From JAPPHA01 sp963662705 (GTDB taxonomy: Bacteria; Pseudomonadota; Alphaproteobacteria; Rhodobacterales; Rhodobacteraceae), in the NCBI GenBank assembly GCA_963662705.2, contig OY759767.1, positions 5,828,001-5,892,000 on the forward strand: 64,000 bases of DNA, in the 5' to 3' direction. Positions within the stretch are counted from its first letter, which is position 1. Every line of letters starts with the position of its first letter. The translations under genes and the position numbers were made by a program. Below are positions 24,787-34,257 of the stretch, piece by piece. Under the pieces are notes generated by a model that saw only the letters and a program-made list of their open reading frames with translations, had not been told where the DNA came from and made no database searches.

Positions 24787-26643
24787 ATGATAGGTCCCGC
24801 CGAGCAGAGGAAGGCCGACAGGGCAACGCCTCTGGAAATATCCGGCCTCACGGTCAGCGTGAACGGCGGGACCCGGAAATTCGCCGTTGTCGAGGACGTG
24901 TCGCTGCGCGTAAGGCCAGGCGAGATCCTCGGCCTGGTGGGCGAGAGCGGCAGCGGAAAGACAGTGACCTGCCTCGCGGCGCTCGGGCTCCTGGGCTCCG
25001 GCTGGAAGACGGAGGGCGACATCCGTCTCGCGCAAACGCGGATCACCGGCGGGGCAGGTGCAGGCCAGCTCAGTTCGGTGCGCGGCCGGGAAGCCGCAAT
25101 GATCTTCCAGGACGCCGGCGCCTCGCTCAATCCGATCCAGAGGATCGGCAAGCAGCTCTCCGGAACCGTTGCGCGGCTGCGAAACGTCTCCCGCGGCGAG
25201 GCGCGTGAGATCGCGCTGGATCTTCTCAGGCGGGTCGAAATGCCGGACCCGGAAGAACGCTTTCATTCCTACCCTTTCCAGTTGTCAGGAGGCCAGAACC
25301 AGAGGGTCATGATTGCTCTGGCACTGGCGGGGCGCCCTTCGCTGCTCTTTGCCGACGAACCCACCACGGCGCTCGACGTTACGGTGCAGTCCCAGATCCT
25401 CGGCCTGATCAAGTCTCTGCGGGACGAGACGAAAATGGGCGTCGTGTTCGTAACCCATGACCTCGGCGTCGTGAAGGAAGTGTGTGACACCGTCGCTGTC
25501 ATGTACGCCGGCAGAATCGTGGAATCCGGTTCCGTAGACCGGATCATGCATGCGCCGCGCCATCCCTATACCCTGGGGCTGATCGACTCGATGCCGACCC
25601 TCTCCGGACATATCCCCGAAGGTATCGAAGGCCAGGTGCCGGCACCCGGCAGAAGGCCCCAGGGCTGCGCATTCGCGCCCCGGTGCCACAGGGCGCGGGA
25701 AAAGTGCAGGCTGCAGCTGCCCCAGGGCGATCAAGGCGAAGGCAGCGATTCCGTCGCCTGTTTCTTTCCGCTGGCCGGCGATCTCGGCCAGACCGAACGC
25801 GCGGAACATCCGTCTCACTCCCGTCCCGCGGACGTACCGGGGCCGGACACCCTTCTGGTTTTGAATGACGCGGCCTGCGACTATGCCACGCGTCGCGGCA
25901 TGTTTCGGGCCGTTTCCGGCATCACCCTGTCGCTCAAGGAAGGCGACAGCCTGGCCGTCATAGGCGAAAGCGGAAGCGGCAAGTCCACGATCGGCAAGCT
26001 CATGCTGGGAATCGAGCCCGCCAGCGAAGGAACGGCGGCGTTCGATGGCAAGCCGGTACCCGTTCTCGGCACCGCTGATCACGTCGCCTTCGCACGTTCC
26101 GTGCAGCTCGTGCCGCAGAATCCCTACCTGTCCCTCGATCCCAGGGCCACGATCGGCAGCCAGATCGAGGAACCGCTCGAGATCCACGGAATCGGTACCA
26201 GGCAGGAGCGCCGTGACCGGCAACGCGAACTCCTTGAGGCCGTCGGGCTCAGTCCGGACCTCGCGACGCGTTATCCCCACGAAATCAGCGGCGGCCAGTG
26301 CCAGCGCGCGGTGATTGCACGCGCATTGGCTCTCCGGCCGAAGGTGCTGATCTGTGACGAGGCCACGGCGTCGCTGGACGTGTCGGTCCAGGCGCGGATC
26401 ATCGAGCTCTTGCGCGAACTGCACAGGACGCACAACCTGTCCATCGTGTTCATCACCCATGACTTGAGACTTGCGCGCTCGCTCTGCAGCCATGTCGCTG
26501 TCATGAGGTCCGGCCAACTCGTCGAACTTGGCGAGTCCGCGGCCATGTTCGAGGCGCCGCAGCACCCATACACCGTGGAGTTGCTGGCATCGATGCCGGA
26601 TGTCGAGGCGACGGCTCCCCGTTCCCCGGAAACCATGAAATGA
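24787..26643 (+). CDS. Peptide ABC transporter ATPase, two fused domains (DppD-DppF type)
   Basis: 618 residues with two complete nucleotide-binding domains. Domain 1 has Walker A GESGSGKT (about 52-59), signature LSGGQNQRV and a C-terminal oligopeptide-family tail with CAFAPRCHRAREKC. Domain 2 has Walker A GESGSGKST and signature ISGGQCQRA. The fusion replaces the separate DppD and DppF subunits. The ATG at 24787 has an upstream purine tract; 24706 would overlap the regulator. The stop overlaps the first permease by ATGA. Confidence 0.92.
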   Translation: MIGPAEQRKADRATPLEISGLTVSVNGGTRKFAVVEDVSLRVRPGEILGLVGESGSGKTVTCLAALGLLGSGWKTEGDIRLAQTRITGGAGAGQLSSVRGREAAMIFQDAGASLNPIQRIGKQLSGTVARLRNVSRGEAREIALDLLRRVEMPDPEERFHSYPFQLSGGQNQRVMIALALAGRPSLLFADEPTTALDVTVQSQILGLIKSLRDETKMGVVFVTHDLGVVKEVCDTVAVMYAGRIVESGSVDRIMHAPRHPYTLGLIDSMPTLSGHIPEGIEGQVPAPGRRPQGCAFAPRCHRAREKCRLQLPQGDQGEGSDSVACFFPLAGDLGQTERAEHPSHSRPADVPGPDTLLVLNDAACDYATRRGMFRAVSGITLSLKEGDSLAVIGESGSGKSTIGKLMLGIEPASEGTAAFDGKPVPVLGTADHVAFARSVQLVPQNPYLSLDPRATIGSQIEEPLEIHGIGTRQERRDRQRELLEAVGLSPDLATRYPHEISGGQCQRAVIARALALRPKVLICDEATASLDVSVQARIIELLRELHRTHNLSIVFITHDLRLARSLCSHVAVMRSGQLVELGESAAMFEAPQHPYTVELLASMPDVEATAPRSPETMK

Positions 26644-27566
26644 CCGGCTTCGTGATCCGAAAGCTGCTTCGCACGCTCTTTACACTGTTTCTTGTCGTGA
26701 CTTTCGTGCTCCGGCTTACGGGCGATCCCGTATCGGCCATGATGCCGGACGATACTGACCCGGCCATATTGGACGAGCTTCGCAAGCAGTGGGGGCTGGA
26801 CCGGCCCCTCGGGGTCCAGTACCTCGAATACTGGATCAACCTGTTCCAGGGAGATTTCGGAAACGCCTACCGTGACGGCAGGCCGGCGCTCGAGATCGTC
26901 GCCGAACGCATTCCGGCGACCCTGAAACTCACGCTGACGGCGTTTGCGTTTATCGTGATCGCCGGATTCCCGCTGGGCATATTTGCGGCCGTCAACCGCG
27001 GCACCGCGATCGACCGGGGAATCATGACCATTTCGGTCACCGGGTTCAGTTTGCCGAACTTCTTTCTCGGGATTCTGCTGATCTTCCTGCTGTCGGTAAC
27101 GTTTCGGCTGCTGCCGGCATTCGGCAGCGACCGCTGGTACAACCTCATCATGCCGGTCATCACGCTCGGCACCGCCGGCGCGGCCGTCATCGCGCGATTC
27201 GTGCGTTCATCCATGCTCGAGGTATTGAACGCGCCCTATATCCGGGCATGCCGTGCGCGAGGCATGACCGAGCGCGCGATAATCTGGACCGTGGCGCTTC
27301 CCAACGCCGCCATTCCCACGATCACCATCATGGGATTCATGGTCGGGACCCTGATCGGAGGCTCGATCGTCACCGAAACCGTCTTCGCGTGGCCCGGCAT
27401 CGGGCGTTTGCTCATCGATGCAGTTACAGCGCGTGAACTGGCAGTGGTGCAGACTGTTGTCATGATGACAGCCGCTTCCATGGTGTTTGCCAATCTCGCC
27501 GTGGATCTCCTGTACCTGGTGATCGATCCGCGCAGGCGATACGCGTCCGGAACGGGAGAGCAATGA
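26640..27566 (+). CDS. Peptide ABC transporter permease (DppB type)
   Basis: 308 residues with an N-terminal membrane helix, a DppB-style LRKQWGLDRPLGVQYLEYW loop, and the permease EAA loop region (IRACRARGMTERAI). The C-terminal part GSIVTETVFAWPGIGRLL is a family hallmark. It overlaps the genes on both sides by 4 bp and pairs with the DppC-type permease. Confidence 0.93.
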   Translation: MTGFVIRKLLRTLFTLFLVVTFVLRLTGDPVSAMMPDDTDPAILDELRKQWGLDRPLGVQYLEYWINLFQGDFGNAYRDGRPALEIVAERIPATLKLTLTAFAFIVIAGFPLGIFAAVNRGTAIDRGIMTISVTGFSLPNFFLGILLIFLLSVTFRLLPAFGSDRWYNLIMPVITLGTAGAAVIARFVRSSMLEVLNAPYIRACRARGMTERAIIWTVALPNAAIPTITIMGFMVGTLIGGSIVTETVFAWPGIGRLLIDAVTARELAVVQTVVMMTAASMVFANLAVDLLYLVIDPRRRYASGTGEQ

Positions 27567-28471
27567 TGGACATCGCCGCCACCCGTGACCCATTCGAACG
27601 CCGCACCGCGGCACAGGCGGCGTTTGCGTATTTCATTGCGTCACCAACCATCGTCAAGCTGGCGATACTGTGGCTGGCGATGATCCTGTTCATTGCCGTG
27701 ACGGCTCGCTGGATCATGCCCTATGACTACCAGCAGACAGCCCTTCTGTCCCGCCTGCTTCCTCCCGGCGCCACCGGGCCGTCCGGGGACTTTCATCTCC
27801 TTGGAACCGACCACCTCGGGCGGGACCTTCTCAGCAGGCTGTTTTCGTCCATTCAGCTCACGATGTTGGTGGCGGTGTTCGGAACCTTCTTCGGTGCGGT
27901 TGTGGGAAGTTGCATAGGGTTCGTCGCGGCGAGGTTCCGAGGATGGGTGGACGACATCATCATGGTCCTGGTCGACTTCCAGGCCTCCATGCCATTCGTC
28001 ATTATCGCGCTGTCGGTGATCGCCGTCATGGGCACCGGCAACATGCTGCTCTTTATCCTGCTTGTCGGATTCCAGGGATGGGAACGATACGCGAGAATCT
28101 GCCGCGGCATGACACTGTCGGCAGTCAATCATGGCTACGCGGCCGCGATCCGGCTCCTCGGCGCAGGCACATTGCGCGTCTATCTGAGGCACATTCTTCC
28201 AAACATCCTGGCCGCACTGGTTGTCCAGGTTTCCATCAACTTTCCCGAAACCGTCATCCTGGAAACATCCATGAGTTTCCTGGGTGTCGGCATCCAGCCC
28301 CCCAATACGTCTCTCGGCAACCTGCTGAGTTACGGGCGGGACTATCTCCTGAACGCGTGGTGGATTGCCGGCGTGCCGGGATGCGCAATATTCTTCACGA
28401 CATTGTCCATGAGCATCATCGGTGACTGGCTGCGCGATGTTCTGGATCCAACCACGAACAGCGTGACCTGA
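27563..28471 (+). CDS. Peptide ABC transporter permease (DppC type)
   Basis: 302 residues. The motif HLLGTDHLGRDLLSRLFS near residue 75 and the C-terminal SMSFLGVGIQPPNTSLGNLL define DppC/OppC permeases. The EAA loop is present around SAVNHGYAAAIRLLGAG. It is the last gene of the transporter operon; no strong terminator is visible after it. Confidence 0.93.
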   Translation: MMDIAATRDPFERRTAAQAAFAYFIASPTIVKLAILWLAMILFIAVTARWIMPYDYQQTALLSRLLPPGATGPSGDFHLLGTDHLGRDLLSRLFSSIQLTMLVAVFGTFFGAVVGSCIGFVAARFRGWVDDIIMVLVDFQASMPFVIIALSVIAVMGTGNMLLFILLVGFQGWERYARICRGMTLSAVNHGYAAAIRLLGAGTLRVYLRHILPNILAALVVQVSINFPETVILETSMSFLGVGIQPPNTSLGNLLSYGRDYLLNAWWIAGVPGCAIFFTTLSMSIIGDWLRDVLDPTTNSVT

Positions 28472-28824
28472 CTTCCGCGGTTCACGATGTGCAGGTGACG
28501 ATGCAGTTTTTTCCTGGGCCGTCCGGCCGGGAATGGGTTCATTGCGAGACGCCGCCTGTCCACGATTCGCGGTTGAGACGTGAGTGTTTCCGGACCGGGT
28601 CGATGGCGGTGCCGGCCCAGGAAGGGCGTGCGCGCCGGCCTCGCCCGGGCAACGCGACGGCGGGGATTCGGTCAACGGGCAATGGCAGGTCTTGCTGAAC
28701 AGATTATCGACGGATTCGAAGGCGAGGTGACGGCCAAGAGGTGAGCCGCCCAGCGCCACCGGCGACTTGTCTGCACCGCCCTGCCGCTGTATTTCACCGG
28801 TCAATACCCAGCAAAGGTCGAAGC
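28472..28824. other. Intergenic region, no gene seen
   Basis: About 350 bp downstream of the peptide transporter. No conserved frame or clear terminator is found; it holds the promoter side of the epimerase-like gene. Confidence 0.5.
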
Positions 28825-29838
28825 ATGTCCTCAGAAAACAGGATCGTCACCATATTCGGTGGGTCGGGGTTCGTTGGCCGCTACGTGGCACGGCGGTTTG
28901 CCCGGGCAGGCTGGCGCGTCAGGGTTGCCTGCAGGCGTCCGAACGAGGCCATCTTCGTTCGGCCCTACGGAGTCGTCGGCCAGGTCGAACCCGTGCTCGC
29001 CAATGCGCGGTTCGAAGAGTCTGTCCGTCAGGTCATCGATGGCGCCGATGCGGTCGTGAACTGCATCGGCATACTGGTGGAGAAGGGGCCGCAGCGGTTC
29101 GAGGCCGTGCACGGCGAGGCGGCGGCGAGAATCGCCCGGGTCGCGGCAGAACAGGGTATCCGAACCCTGGTCCATGTGTCGGCGCTGGGCGCAAATGCCG
29201 AGTCGATCAGCGCCTATGCGCGATCGAAGGCACGCGGCGAGCAAGGTGTGCTGGAAGCCTTCCCGACAGCCTTCATCATGCGTCCATCGATCATTTTCGG
29301 TGCCGAGGACCAGTTCTTCAACAGGTTCGCCCGAATGGCGCGGCTGTCTCCCGTCATTCCTCTCGTCGGAGCCGGCACACGATTCCAGCCGGTATACGTG
29401 GACGACATGGCGTCCGCGGTGGTTTCGGCAGTTCTGGACGCCGCAGGGCCGGAAAATTTCCCGGGCGGAATCTACGAAATCGGCGGGCCGGAGACTGAAA
29501 CGTTTCGGGAGCTGATCGAAAGGATGCTGGCAGTGATTCGCCGTCGGCGCCTGGTGATCAACGTTCCGTTCTTTGCCGCGGGGATCAATGCCAGGTGCCT
29601 GGACATTCTGCAGCTGCTTTCGGGCGGACTGTTCGTCAATCACCTGCTCACCGAAGACCAGGTGCGCCAGCTGAGGGTCGACAATGTCGTCGGTCCCGAC
29701 GCGCGGACGCTGTCCGACCTTCACGTCAGCCCGACCGCAATGGATGCCGTGCTCGAGACCTATCTCTATTGTTACCGGCCATACGGCCAGTACACGTCAC
29801 TGACAGAATCGGCCAAGAACCTCGATTCGACCCCCTGA
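28825..29838 (+). CDS. NDUFA9-like NAD(P)-binding epimerase/dehydratase
   Basis: 337 residues. A Rossmann nucleotide-binding start (VTIFGGSGFVGRYVARRFARA) is followed by VNCIGILVEKGPQRFEAVHG and VHVSALGANAESISAYARSK. This pattern matches the atypical SDR family related to mitochondrial complex I subunit NDUFA9, common in alphaproteobacteria. The serine is kept but the usual YxxxK is altered (YARSK). The ATG at 28825 is preferred to upstream alternatives because the glycine motif starts there. It probably acts as a complex I assembly or quinone-related factor. Confidence 0.87.
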   Translation: MSSENRIVTIFGGSGFVGRYVARRFARAGWRVRVACRRPNEAIFVRPYGVVGQVEPVLANARFEESVRQVIDGADAVVNCIGILVEKGPQRFEAVHGEAAARIARVAAEQGIRTLVHVSALGANAESISAYARSKARGEQGVLEAFPTAFIMRPSIIFGAEDQFFNRFARMARLSPVIPLVGAGTRFQPVYVDDMASAVVSAVLDAAGPENFPGGIYEIGGPETETFRELIERMLAVIRRRRLVINVPFFAAGINARCLDILQLLSGGLFVNHLLTEDQVRQLRVDNVVGPDARTLSDLHVSPTAMDAVLETYLYCYRPYGQYTSLTESAKNLDSTP

Positions 29839-29955
29839 GAAACCTTGACGGAACGGCCAGGACGATTGCCCCGTCCGGCACGGGGCATTCTTCACGTCGG
29901 CGCCGGGTGCGGAAGGCCGGGGCGTGTTTCACGCCGCAACTTGGCAATCGGCAGG

Positions 29956-30759
29956 TTACGTGTACGCGATCCACAACAGCAGGCACCCGAGGCAGATGCG
30001 GTAAATGACGTAAGGGGTAAAGCCGGTGTGCCGTAGAAGGCGCATCATGAAAGCCAGGGCGCAGAGACCGGAGACGAATGAGAGCAGGGCTGCGATCGCG
30101 CCGTCCCTGGCTGCACGCGCATCGGCCAACGCGACGACCTCGACCCCGAGCAGCGTGCCGGAGGCGAAAATCACCGGGATCGACATCAGCATGGCGAATC
30201 GAACGCTGCTTTCCCGGTCGTACCCCAGCCAGCGCGCACCCGATATCGTGATTCCGGAACGCGATGTCCCGGGGATCAGTGCCAGGACCTGCCAGAGACC
30301 GAGAATACAGGCCTGCCTGATCGTCCAGTTCCCGGTCTCTTCGTGGCGTGGCGCGGCCCGGTCGCAGACAAAGAGGACAACGGCGAAGACAATGGTGGCC
30401 CAGGCCACGACGGCAACCGAACGGAGCATGTCGGCGATGCCGGTCATCCGGAACAGCAGGCCGACGATGACAACCGGGACCGTCGCGACCGCAAGCCCCA
30501 GGAACAGCCGTGCATCCTCCGAATTCCTGTCACCCGACAGCAAGTGCAGGAATCCGTTGGCAACCCGGAAGACATCGGAGCGAAAATAGAGCATGACCGC
30601 CCCGAGCGTACCCACGTGGACGGCGACGTCGATGACCTGACCGTGATCGGGGAGGCCCGTCAGGTGGGGAACCAGGACGAGATGACCGGAAGAGGAGACG
30701 GGCAGGAACTCGGTCAATCCCTGGATCAACGCGAGCATGCTCAGGTGGAACACGGCCAT
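29956..30759 (-). CDS. uppP: Undecaprenyl-diphosphatase UppP (BacA)
   Basis: 267 residues, multi-spanning membrane protein. It has both active-site motifs, QGLTEFLPVSSSGH near the N-terminus and IPGTSRSGIT in the middle. It recycles the undecaprenyl carrier for peptidoglycan by removing a phosphate from C55-PP. The gene ends convergently with the NDUFA9-like gene. Its 5' side faces the IS66-family insertion 93 bp upstream of the start, so the insertion may have altered its promoter. Confidence 0.95.
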   Translation of the reverse strand: MAVFHLSMLALIQGLTEFLPVSSSGHLVLVPHLTGLPDHGQVIDVAVHVGTLGAVMLYFRSDVFRVANGFLHLLSGDRNSEDARLFLGLAVATVPVVIVGLLFRMTGIADMLRSVAVVAWATIVFAVVLFVCDRAAPRHEETGNWTIRQACILGLWQVLALIPGTSRSGITISGARWLGYDRESSVRFAMLMSIPVIFASGTLLGVEVVALADARAARDGAIAALLSFVSGLCALAFMMRLLRHTGFTPYVIYRICLGCLLLWIAYT

Positions 30760-30852
30760 TCTGGGTCTCCGGCAATGACGACGGCAACAATAGATGTGTT
30801 GCCTCGCCGTGCAACCATGCAAAAAGGTCAGGCTCTAAGCCATGAATTTTTG

Positions 30853-30860
30853 AATTTGCA
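30853..30860. repeat. 8-bp target duplication, left copy (AATTTGCA)
   Basis: AATTTGCA abuts the left end of the IS66-family element and recurs at 33298-33305. Eight base pairs is the size made by IS66-family transposition. Confidence 0.9.
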
Positions 30861-30880
30861 GTAACTGCTCGCCCCCCTTT
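30861..30880. repeat. Left terminal inverted repeat of the IS66-Dam element
   Basis: GTAACTGCTCGCCCCCCTTT pairs with the right end at 17 of 20 positions; the outer ten are identical. Confidence 0.88.
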
Positions 30881-31148
30881 GACCATTGACCGTCCTGCCT
30901 GATGGCGCTCGGGTCAAGTATCTTTTCTCGTCATCTGCACTTGCCGGCGGGCCTGCGGCGTCATCACGAAACGCCGCACACAGGACGCGCCAACGCTGGG
31001 TGTCTATTCGTGCCTGTCGAGGGTCCTGACGGTGCATGCAGGCTCCGTCGGGTTGTCCGAGCAGCCCGCCGAGGATTATCGTTTGACACCATAGAGCGAG
31101 CATTATACTGTCGGTTCCGGATTGACTGTTCCGGGGGAGACCGTTTCG

Positions 31149-31811
31149 ATGGGGGCATGGTTCGGGTCCAAAGCTACGACAGGTCTCTCGCAGGCCATCG
31201 TGGGCCTCACGCCCCCGCATGGCGCATATCTGGAGACACATCTTGGGGGCGGTGCCATCATGAAGCGCAAGCCGCCGGCGCTGCGCAACATCGGCATCGA
31301 TCTCAACCGCCGGGCCATCGACACCTTCAGCTGCGACTATCCGGTCGAACTCCATCACGGCTGCGCCCACGCGTTCCTGTCGGACTTCGACTTCCAGGGC
31401 GACGAACTGGTCTACAGCGACCCGCCCTACGTGCAGTCGACGCGCAGGTCGCAGCGCCGCTACCGCTTCGACTACACGGACGCCGACCATGTCACGCTCC
31501 TCGACATCCTGAAGTCGCTGCCCTGTTCGGTGATAATTTCCGGCTATCCGTCCCGGCTCTACGACGAGCACTTGTCCGACTGGCGCACGCTGGAGATCCA
31601 GGTCAACAACCAGTCCTGCGTGGTGACGGAGAAGCTGTGGTTCAACTTCGCGCCCGACCGGGTGCACTGGCACGCCTGTGCGGGCCGGAACTTCACCGAC
31701 CGCCAGCGCATCAAGCGCCACGCTGAAAGCTGGGCGCGGCGCTACCGCGCGATGCCGCCGGGCGAGCGCCTCGCGGTGCTGGCGGCAGTGCTGGCGGTGG
31801 AGGTGGAGTGA
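31149..31811 (+). CDS. D12-class DNA adenine N6-methyltransferase (Dam-like)
   Basis: 220 residues. The N-terminal FGSKATTGLSQAIVGL and YLETHLGGGAIMKRK correspond to motifs X and I (AdoMet pocket). The catalytic motif IV is DPPY in YSDPPYVQSTR. These mark the Dam/D12 class that methylates adenine; the specificity is not evident. The start is the ATG at 31149 behind GGGGGAGA. The last codons overlap the transposase start (GTGATG), so translation is coupled. It is a passenger gene of the transposon, with no restriction enzyme nearby. Confidence 0.87.
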   Translation: MGAWFGSKATTGLSQAIVGLTPPHGAYLETHLGGGAIMKRKPPALRNIGIDLNRRAIDTFSCDYPVELHHGCAHAFLSDFDFQGDELVYSDPPYVQSTRRSQRRYRFDYTDADHVTLLDILKSLPCSVIISGYPSRLYDEHLSDWRTLEIQVNNQSCVVTEKLWFNFAPDRVHWHACAGRNFTDRQRIKRHAESWARRYRAMPPGERLAVLAAVLAVEVE

Positions 31812-33289
31812 TGCCGACGGTGAACGGGGCCTCGCTGCGTGCGCAGATGGACGACTGCCGGGCCCGGTTCGACGCCATCAAGCGCACGGGCGAGGCGAGT
31901 GCGGAAACGCGCGCGCTGATCGACGCCCTGTTCCTGCTGCTCGACATCCTGGTGGCGGTGTTCCTCGAGAAGACGACCCGCAAGACCAGCAGGAACTCCG
32001 GCCTCCCGCCGTCGCAGACAGAGAAAGACGAGACCGCCCGGCGCGACGGCAGCAGCGGCAAGGGCGCGAAACCGAACCTGAAGACGGGCGACAACCTCCG
32101 GAAGACCACCGTCGAGGAGACGGTCACCGTCGACGCCTGCGACGCCTGCGGCGCCGACCTGTCCGGCGTCGATCCCGTCAACCGGGAACGTCGCATCCTG
32201 TACGACATCGTGTTCGAGGTCGTCGAGCGTCGCGTGGATGCCGAGATCAAGGAATGCCCCGACTGCCAGGCCCGGACCAAGGGGCGGTTCCCCGAAACCA
32301 TGCCGGGCCCGCTGCAGTACGGCAGCGGCCTGCAAGCCTTTATCATCAACCTGCTGGTCGCCCACATGCTGTCCCTGCGCCGGGCCGTTGCGCTGGTGCA
32401 GGCGATCTCCGGCCTCAGGCTCTCCGAGGCCACCTGCCTTGGCTACGTCCGGCGCCTCCATGACGCGCTCGAAGCGTGGGAGGAGGCCGCCATCGAACAC
32501 CTGCTGACGCGCCCGGCCCTGCATGCCGACGAGACCGGCTTCCGGGTCGACGGCAAGACCCAGTGGCTCCACGTCCTCACCGACGGGTTCCTGACCCTGA
32601 AGTTCCTGCACCGCAAGCGCGGCAGGGAGGCCATCGACGAGATCGGCATCATCCCGCGTTACGCCGGCGTCCTGATCCATGATTGTTGGGCAACCTACTT
32701 CGCCTACGACCGGTGCAGGCATCAGTTGTGTGGCTCGCATCTTTTGCGCGAACTGACCTTCATCGTCGAGGCCAACGCCTACCGCTGGGCGCGCCTGATG
32801 AAGACGCTGCTGCGCGAGGCTTGCCACAAGGTCAACAAGAGCACCACCAAGACCCTGAGCGAGGCCGAACGCCTGGCCGTGCGCAAGCGATACCGGACCA
32901 TCCTGACCCAGGGCGGCAAGGAACTGCCGGAAATCCCGCCGCGACCGAAAGGAAAACGCGGGCGGATCGCGAAGTCGGACGCACACAACCTGCACGAGCG
33001 CCTCGTGAAGCACGAGGAATCCGTGCTGCGCTTCATGGGCGACCCGGATGTCAGCTTTACGAACAATTTTGGAGAACAGAAAATCAGAATGGCAAAGGTC
33101 AAGATCAAGGTCTCCGGATGCTTCCGCACCCGGTTCTTCGCCGAGGCCTGGTGCAGGATCTCAAGCTACCTGAGTTCCATGGCCGTGCTCGGCTACAATC
33201 CCCTCGTCGCCATCCAGATCGCCCTTGCCGGAAACGCCGCCGACATGATCAAAATGCACTATAAACACACCACCGACAAAAAGGGGTGA
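31808..33289 (+). CDS. IS66-family transposase (ISBst12 type)
   Basis: 493 residues: an N-terminal helical region, a zinc-finger-like part (CDACGADL and CPDCQART), then a DDE domain with ALHADETGFRVDGK (first D), VLIHDCWATYFAY (second D) and the terminal E in SFTNNFGEQKIRMAKVK. The C-terminus includes the IS66 tail FRTRFFAEAWCRISSYLSS. The gene ends 8 bp before the right end of the element, and the stop codon lies within the terminal repeat. Confidence 0.93.
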   Translation: MMPTVNGASLRAQMDDCRARFDAIKRTGEASAETRALIDALFLLLDILVAVFLEKTTRKTSRNSGLPPSQTEKDETARRDGSSGKGAKPNLKTGDNLRKTTVEETVTVDACDACGADLSGVDPVNRERRILYDIVFEVVERRVDAEIKECPDCQARTKGRFPETMPGPLQYGSGLQAFIINLLVAHMLSLRRAVALVQAISGLRLSEATCLGYVRRLHDALEAWEEAAIEHLLTRPALHADETGFRVDGKTQWLHVLTDGFLTLKFLHRKRGREAIDEIGIIPRYAGVLIHDCWATYFAYDRCRHQLCGSHLLRELTFIVEANAYRWARLMKTLLREACHKVNKSTTKTLSEAERLAVRKRYRTILTQGGKELPEIPPRPKGKRGRIAKSDAHNLHERLVKHEESVLRFMGDPDVSFTNNFGEQKIRMAKVKIKVSGCFRTRFFAEAWCRISSYLSSMAVLGYNPLVAIQIALAGNAADMIKMHYKHTTDKKG

Positions 33290-33297
33290 GCAGTTAC
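33278..33297. repeat. Right terminal inverted repeat of the IS66-Dam element
   Basis: The reverse complement reads GTAACTGCTCACCCCTTTTT, matching the left end at 17 of 20 positions. It overlaps the last codons of the transposase gene. Confidence 0.88.
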
Positions 33298-33305
33298 AAT
33301 TTGCA
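33298..33305. repeat. 8-bp target duplication, right copy (AATTTGCA)
   Basis: Identical to 30853-30860 and directly abutting the right end. Confidence 0.9.
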
Positions 33306-33582
33306 TTGTCATTGTTTCGTCATTGTTTCACCCGTCGTTCACGATCCCGTAAAAAGGGCCAGGAGTTTTGCCTTTTATCCGCGGATATCCTTCGCAAATG
33401 GGGCAGGAGGTTGCCGGAATGTGTTCAAATCTGCCCGTTAGAGATGGTCGACCGGCTGGAACATCCACTCGTTCCGGATGCGCGGCTGCGGACGGCGTGA
33501 ATGGAGGAACTTCCGAAACGCTGTTGAAAATTCTCCGTGCGCATTGCAAACGGTCGGCCAGGGTCATGAAAACGGACACGAG

Positions 33583-34257
33583 ATGTCGCAGGTTCTTCGC
33601 CTTCACCAGTTCCCATTGTCGCCGTTTTCGCGAAAGGTCCGCATTGTGCTCGGAGAAAAACGGCAGCAATGCGAGGAAATCATTGAGCGATTCTGGAATC
33701 CATCCGCCGATTTCCTGATGCTCAACCCCGCCGGCAAGGTACCGGTCCTGAAGGTCGAGCAGGCCGTCCTGGCGGAATCGACGGCGATTTGCGAGTATCT
33801 TGACGAGGAATACCCGGAGCCGCCGCTGCTGCCCGATTCGCCGCTCGCCCGCGCGGAAGTGCGGCGGCTGGTCGGTTGGTTCGACGACAAGTTCTACCAC
33901 GATGTGACCAACAACCTCCTTTGGGAACGGCTGATGAAAAAGGTTACGGGAGGCGGGGCGCCGGAAAGCAGGAAGGTCATGATCGGATTGAGGAAATTCC
34001 GGTTCCATATCGATTACATGACGAAACTTCTCGACCGGCGAAGATGGCTTGCAGGCGATTCGATGACGCTTGCCGACGTCTCGGCAGCTGCCCAGTTGTC
34101 CTGTCTCGATTACCTTTCCGACGTGGACTGGGACCGGAGCGAATCACTCAGGATCTGGTACGCGACGATCAAGTCGCGCCCGTCGTTCCGGTCCATCCTC
34201 AGTGATCACCTTCCGGGGTTTCCGCCTCCGCCTCACTACGCGGACCTCGATTTCTGA
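33583..34257 (+). CDS. Glutathione S-transferase family protein
   Basis: 224 residues. The N-terminal thioredoxin-like domain has QFPLSPFSRKVRIVLGEK, the cis-proline motif NPAGKVPVL and the ES-type glutathione site LAESTAICEYLDE. The helical C-terminal domain contains WLAGDSMTLADVSAAAQLS, the N-capping box. ATG 33583 is the first start consistent with homology. The next gene (queG) begins inside its stop codon, so the two are an operon. Confidence 0.9.
   Translation: MSQVLRLHQFPLSPFSRKVRIVLGEKRQQCEEIIERFWNPSADFLMLNPAGKVPVLKVEQAVLAESTAICEYLDEEYPEPPLLPDSPLARAEVRRLVGWFDDKFYHDVTNNLLWERLMKKVTGGGAPESRKVMIGLRKFRFHIDYMTKLLDRRRWLAGDSMTLADVSAAAQLSCLDYLSDVDWDRSESLRIWYATIKSRPSFRSILSDHLPGFPPPPHYADLDF

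Larger units (their letters stand above)
30861..33297 (+). mobile_element. IS66-family element (ISBst12-like) carrying a Dam-type methylase
   Basis: A 2437-bp unit with terminal repeats starting GTAACTGCTC, flanked by perfect 8-bp duplications. It contains two coupled plus-strand genes, a DNA adenine methylase (31149-31811) and a single-ORF IS66 transposase (31808-33289). It lacks the small tnpA/tnpB genes of classic IS66, as the ISBst12 subgroup does. Intact ends, genes and duplication indicate recent insertion and probable activity. Confidence 0.92.

Noticed and set aside
25285..26565. 426-codon minus-strand frame inside the fused ABC ATPase
   Set aside because: Antisense to two complete nucleotide-binding domains.
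31742..33013. 423-codon open frame on the minus strand
   Set aside because: Antisense to the IS66 transposase of the Dam element.
30853..33305. Methylase plus transposase read as a restriction-modification system
   Set aside because: No restriction endonuclease is present, and both genes lie inside the duplicated transposon ends.
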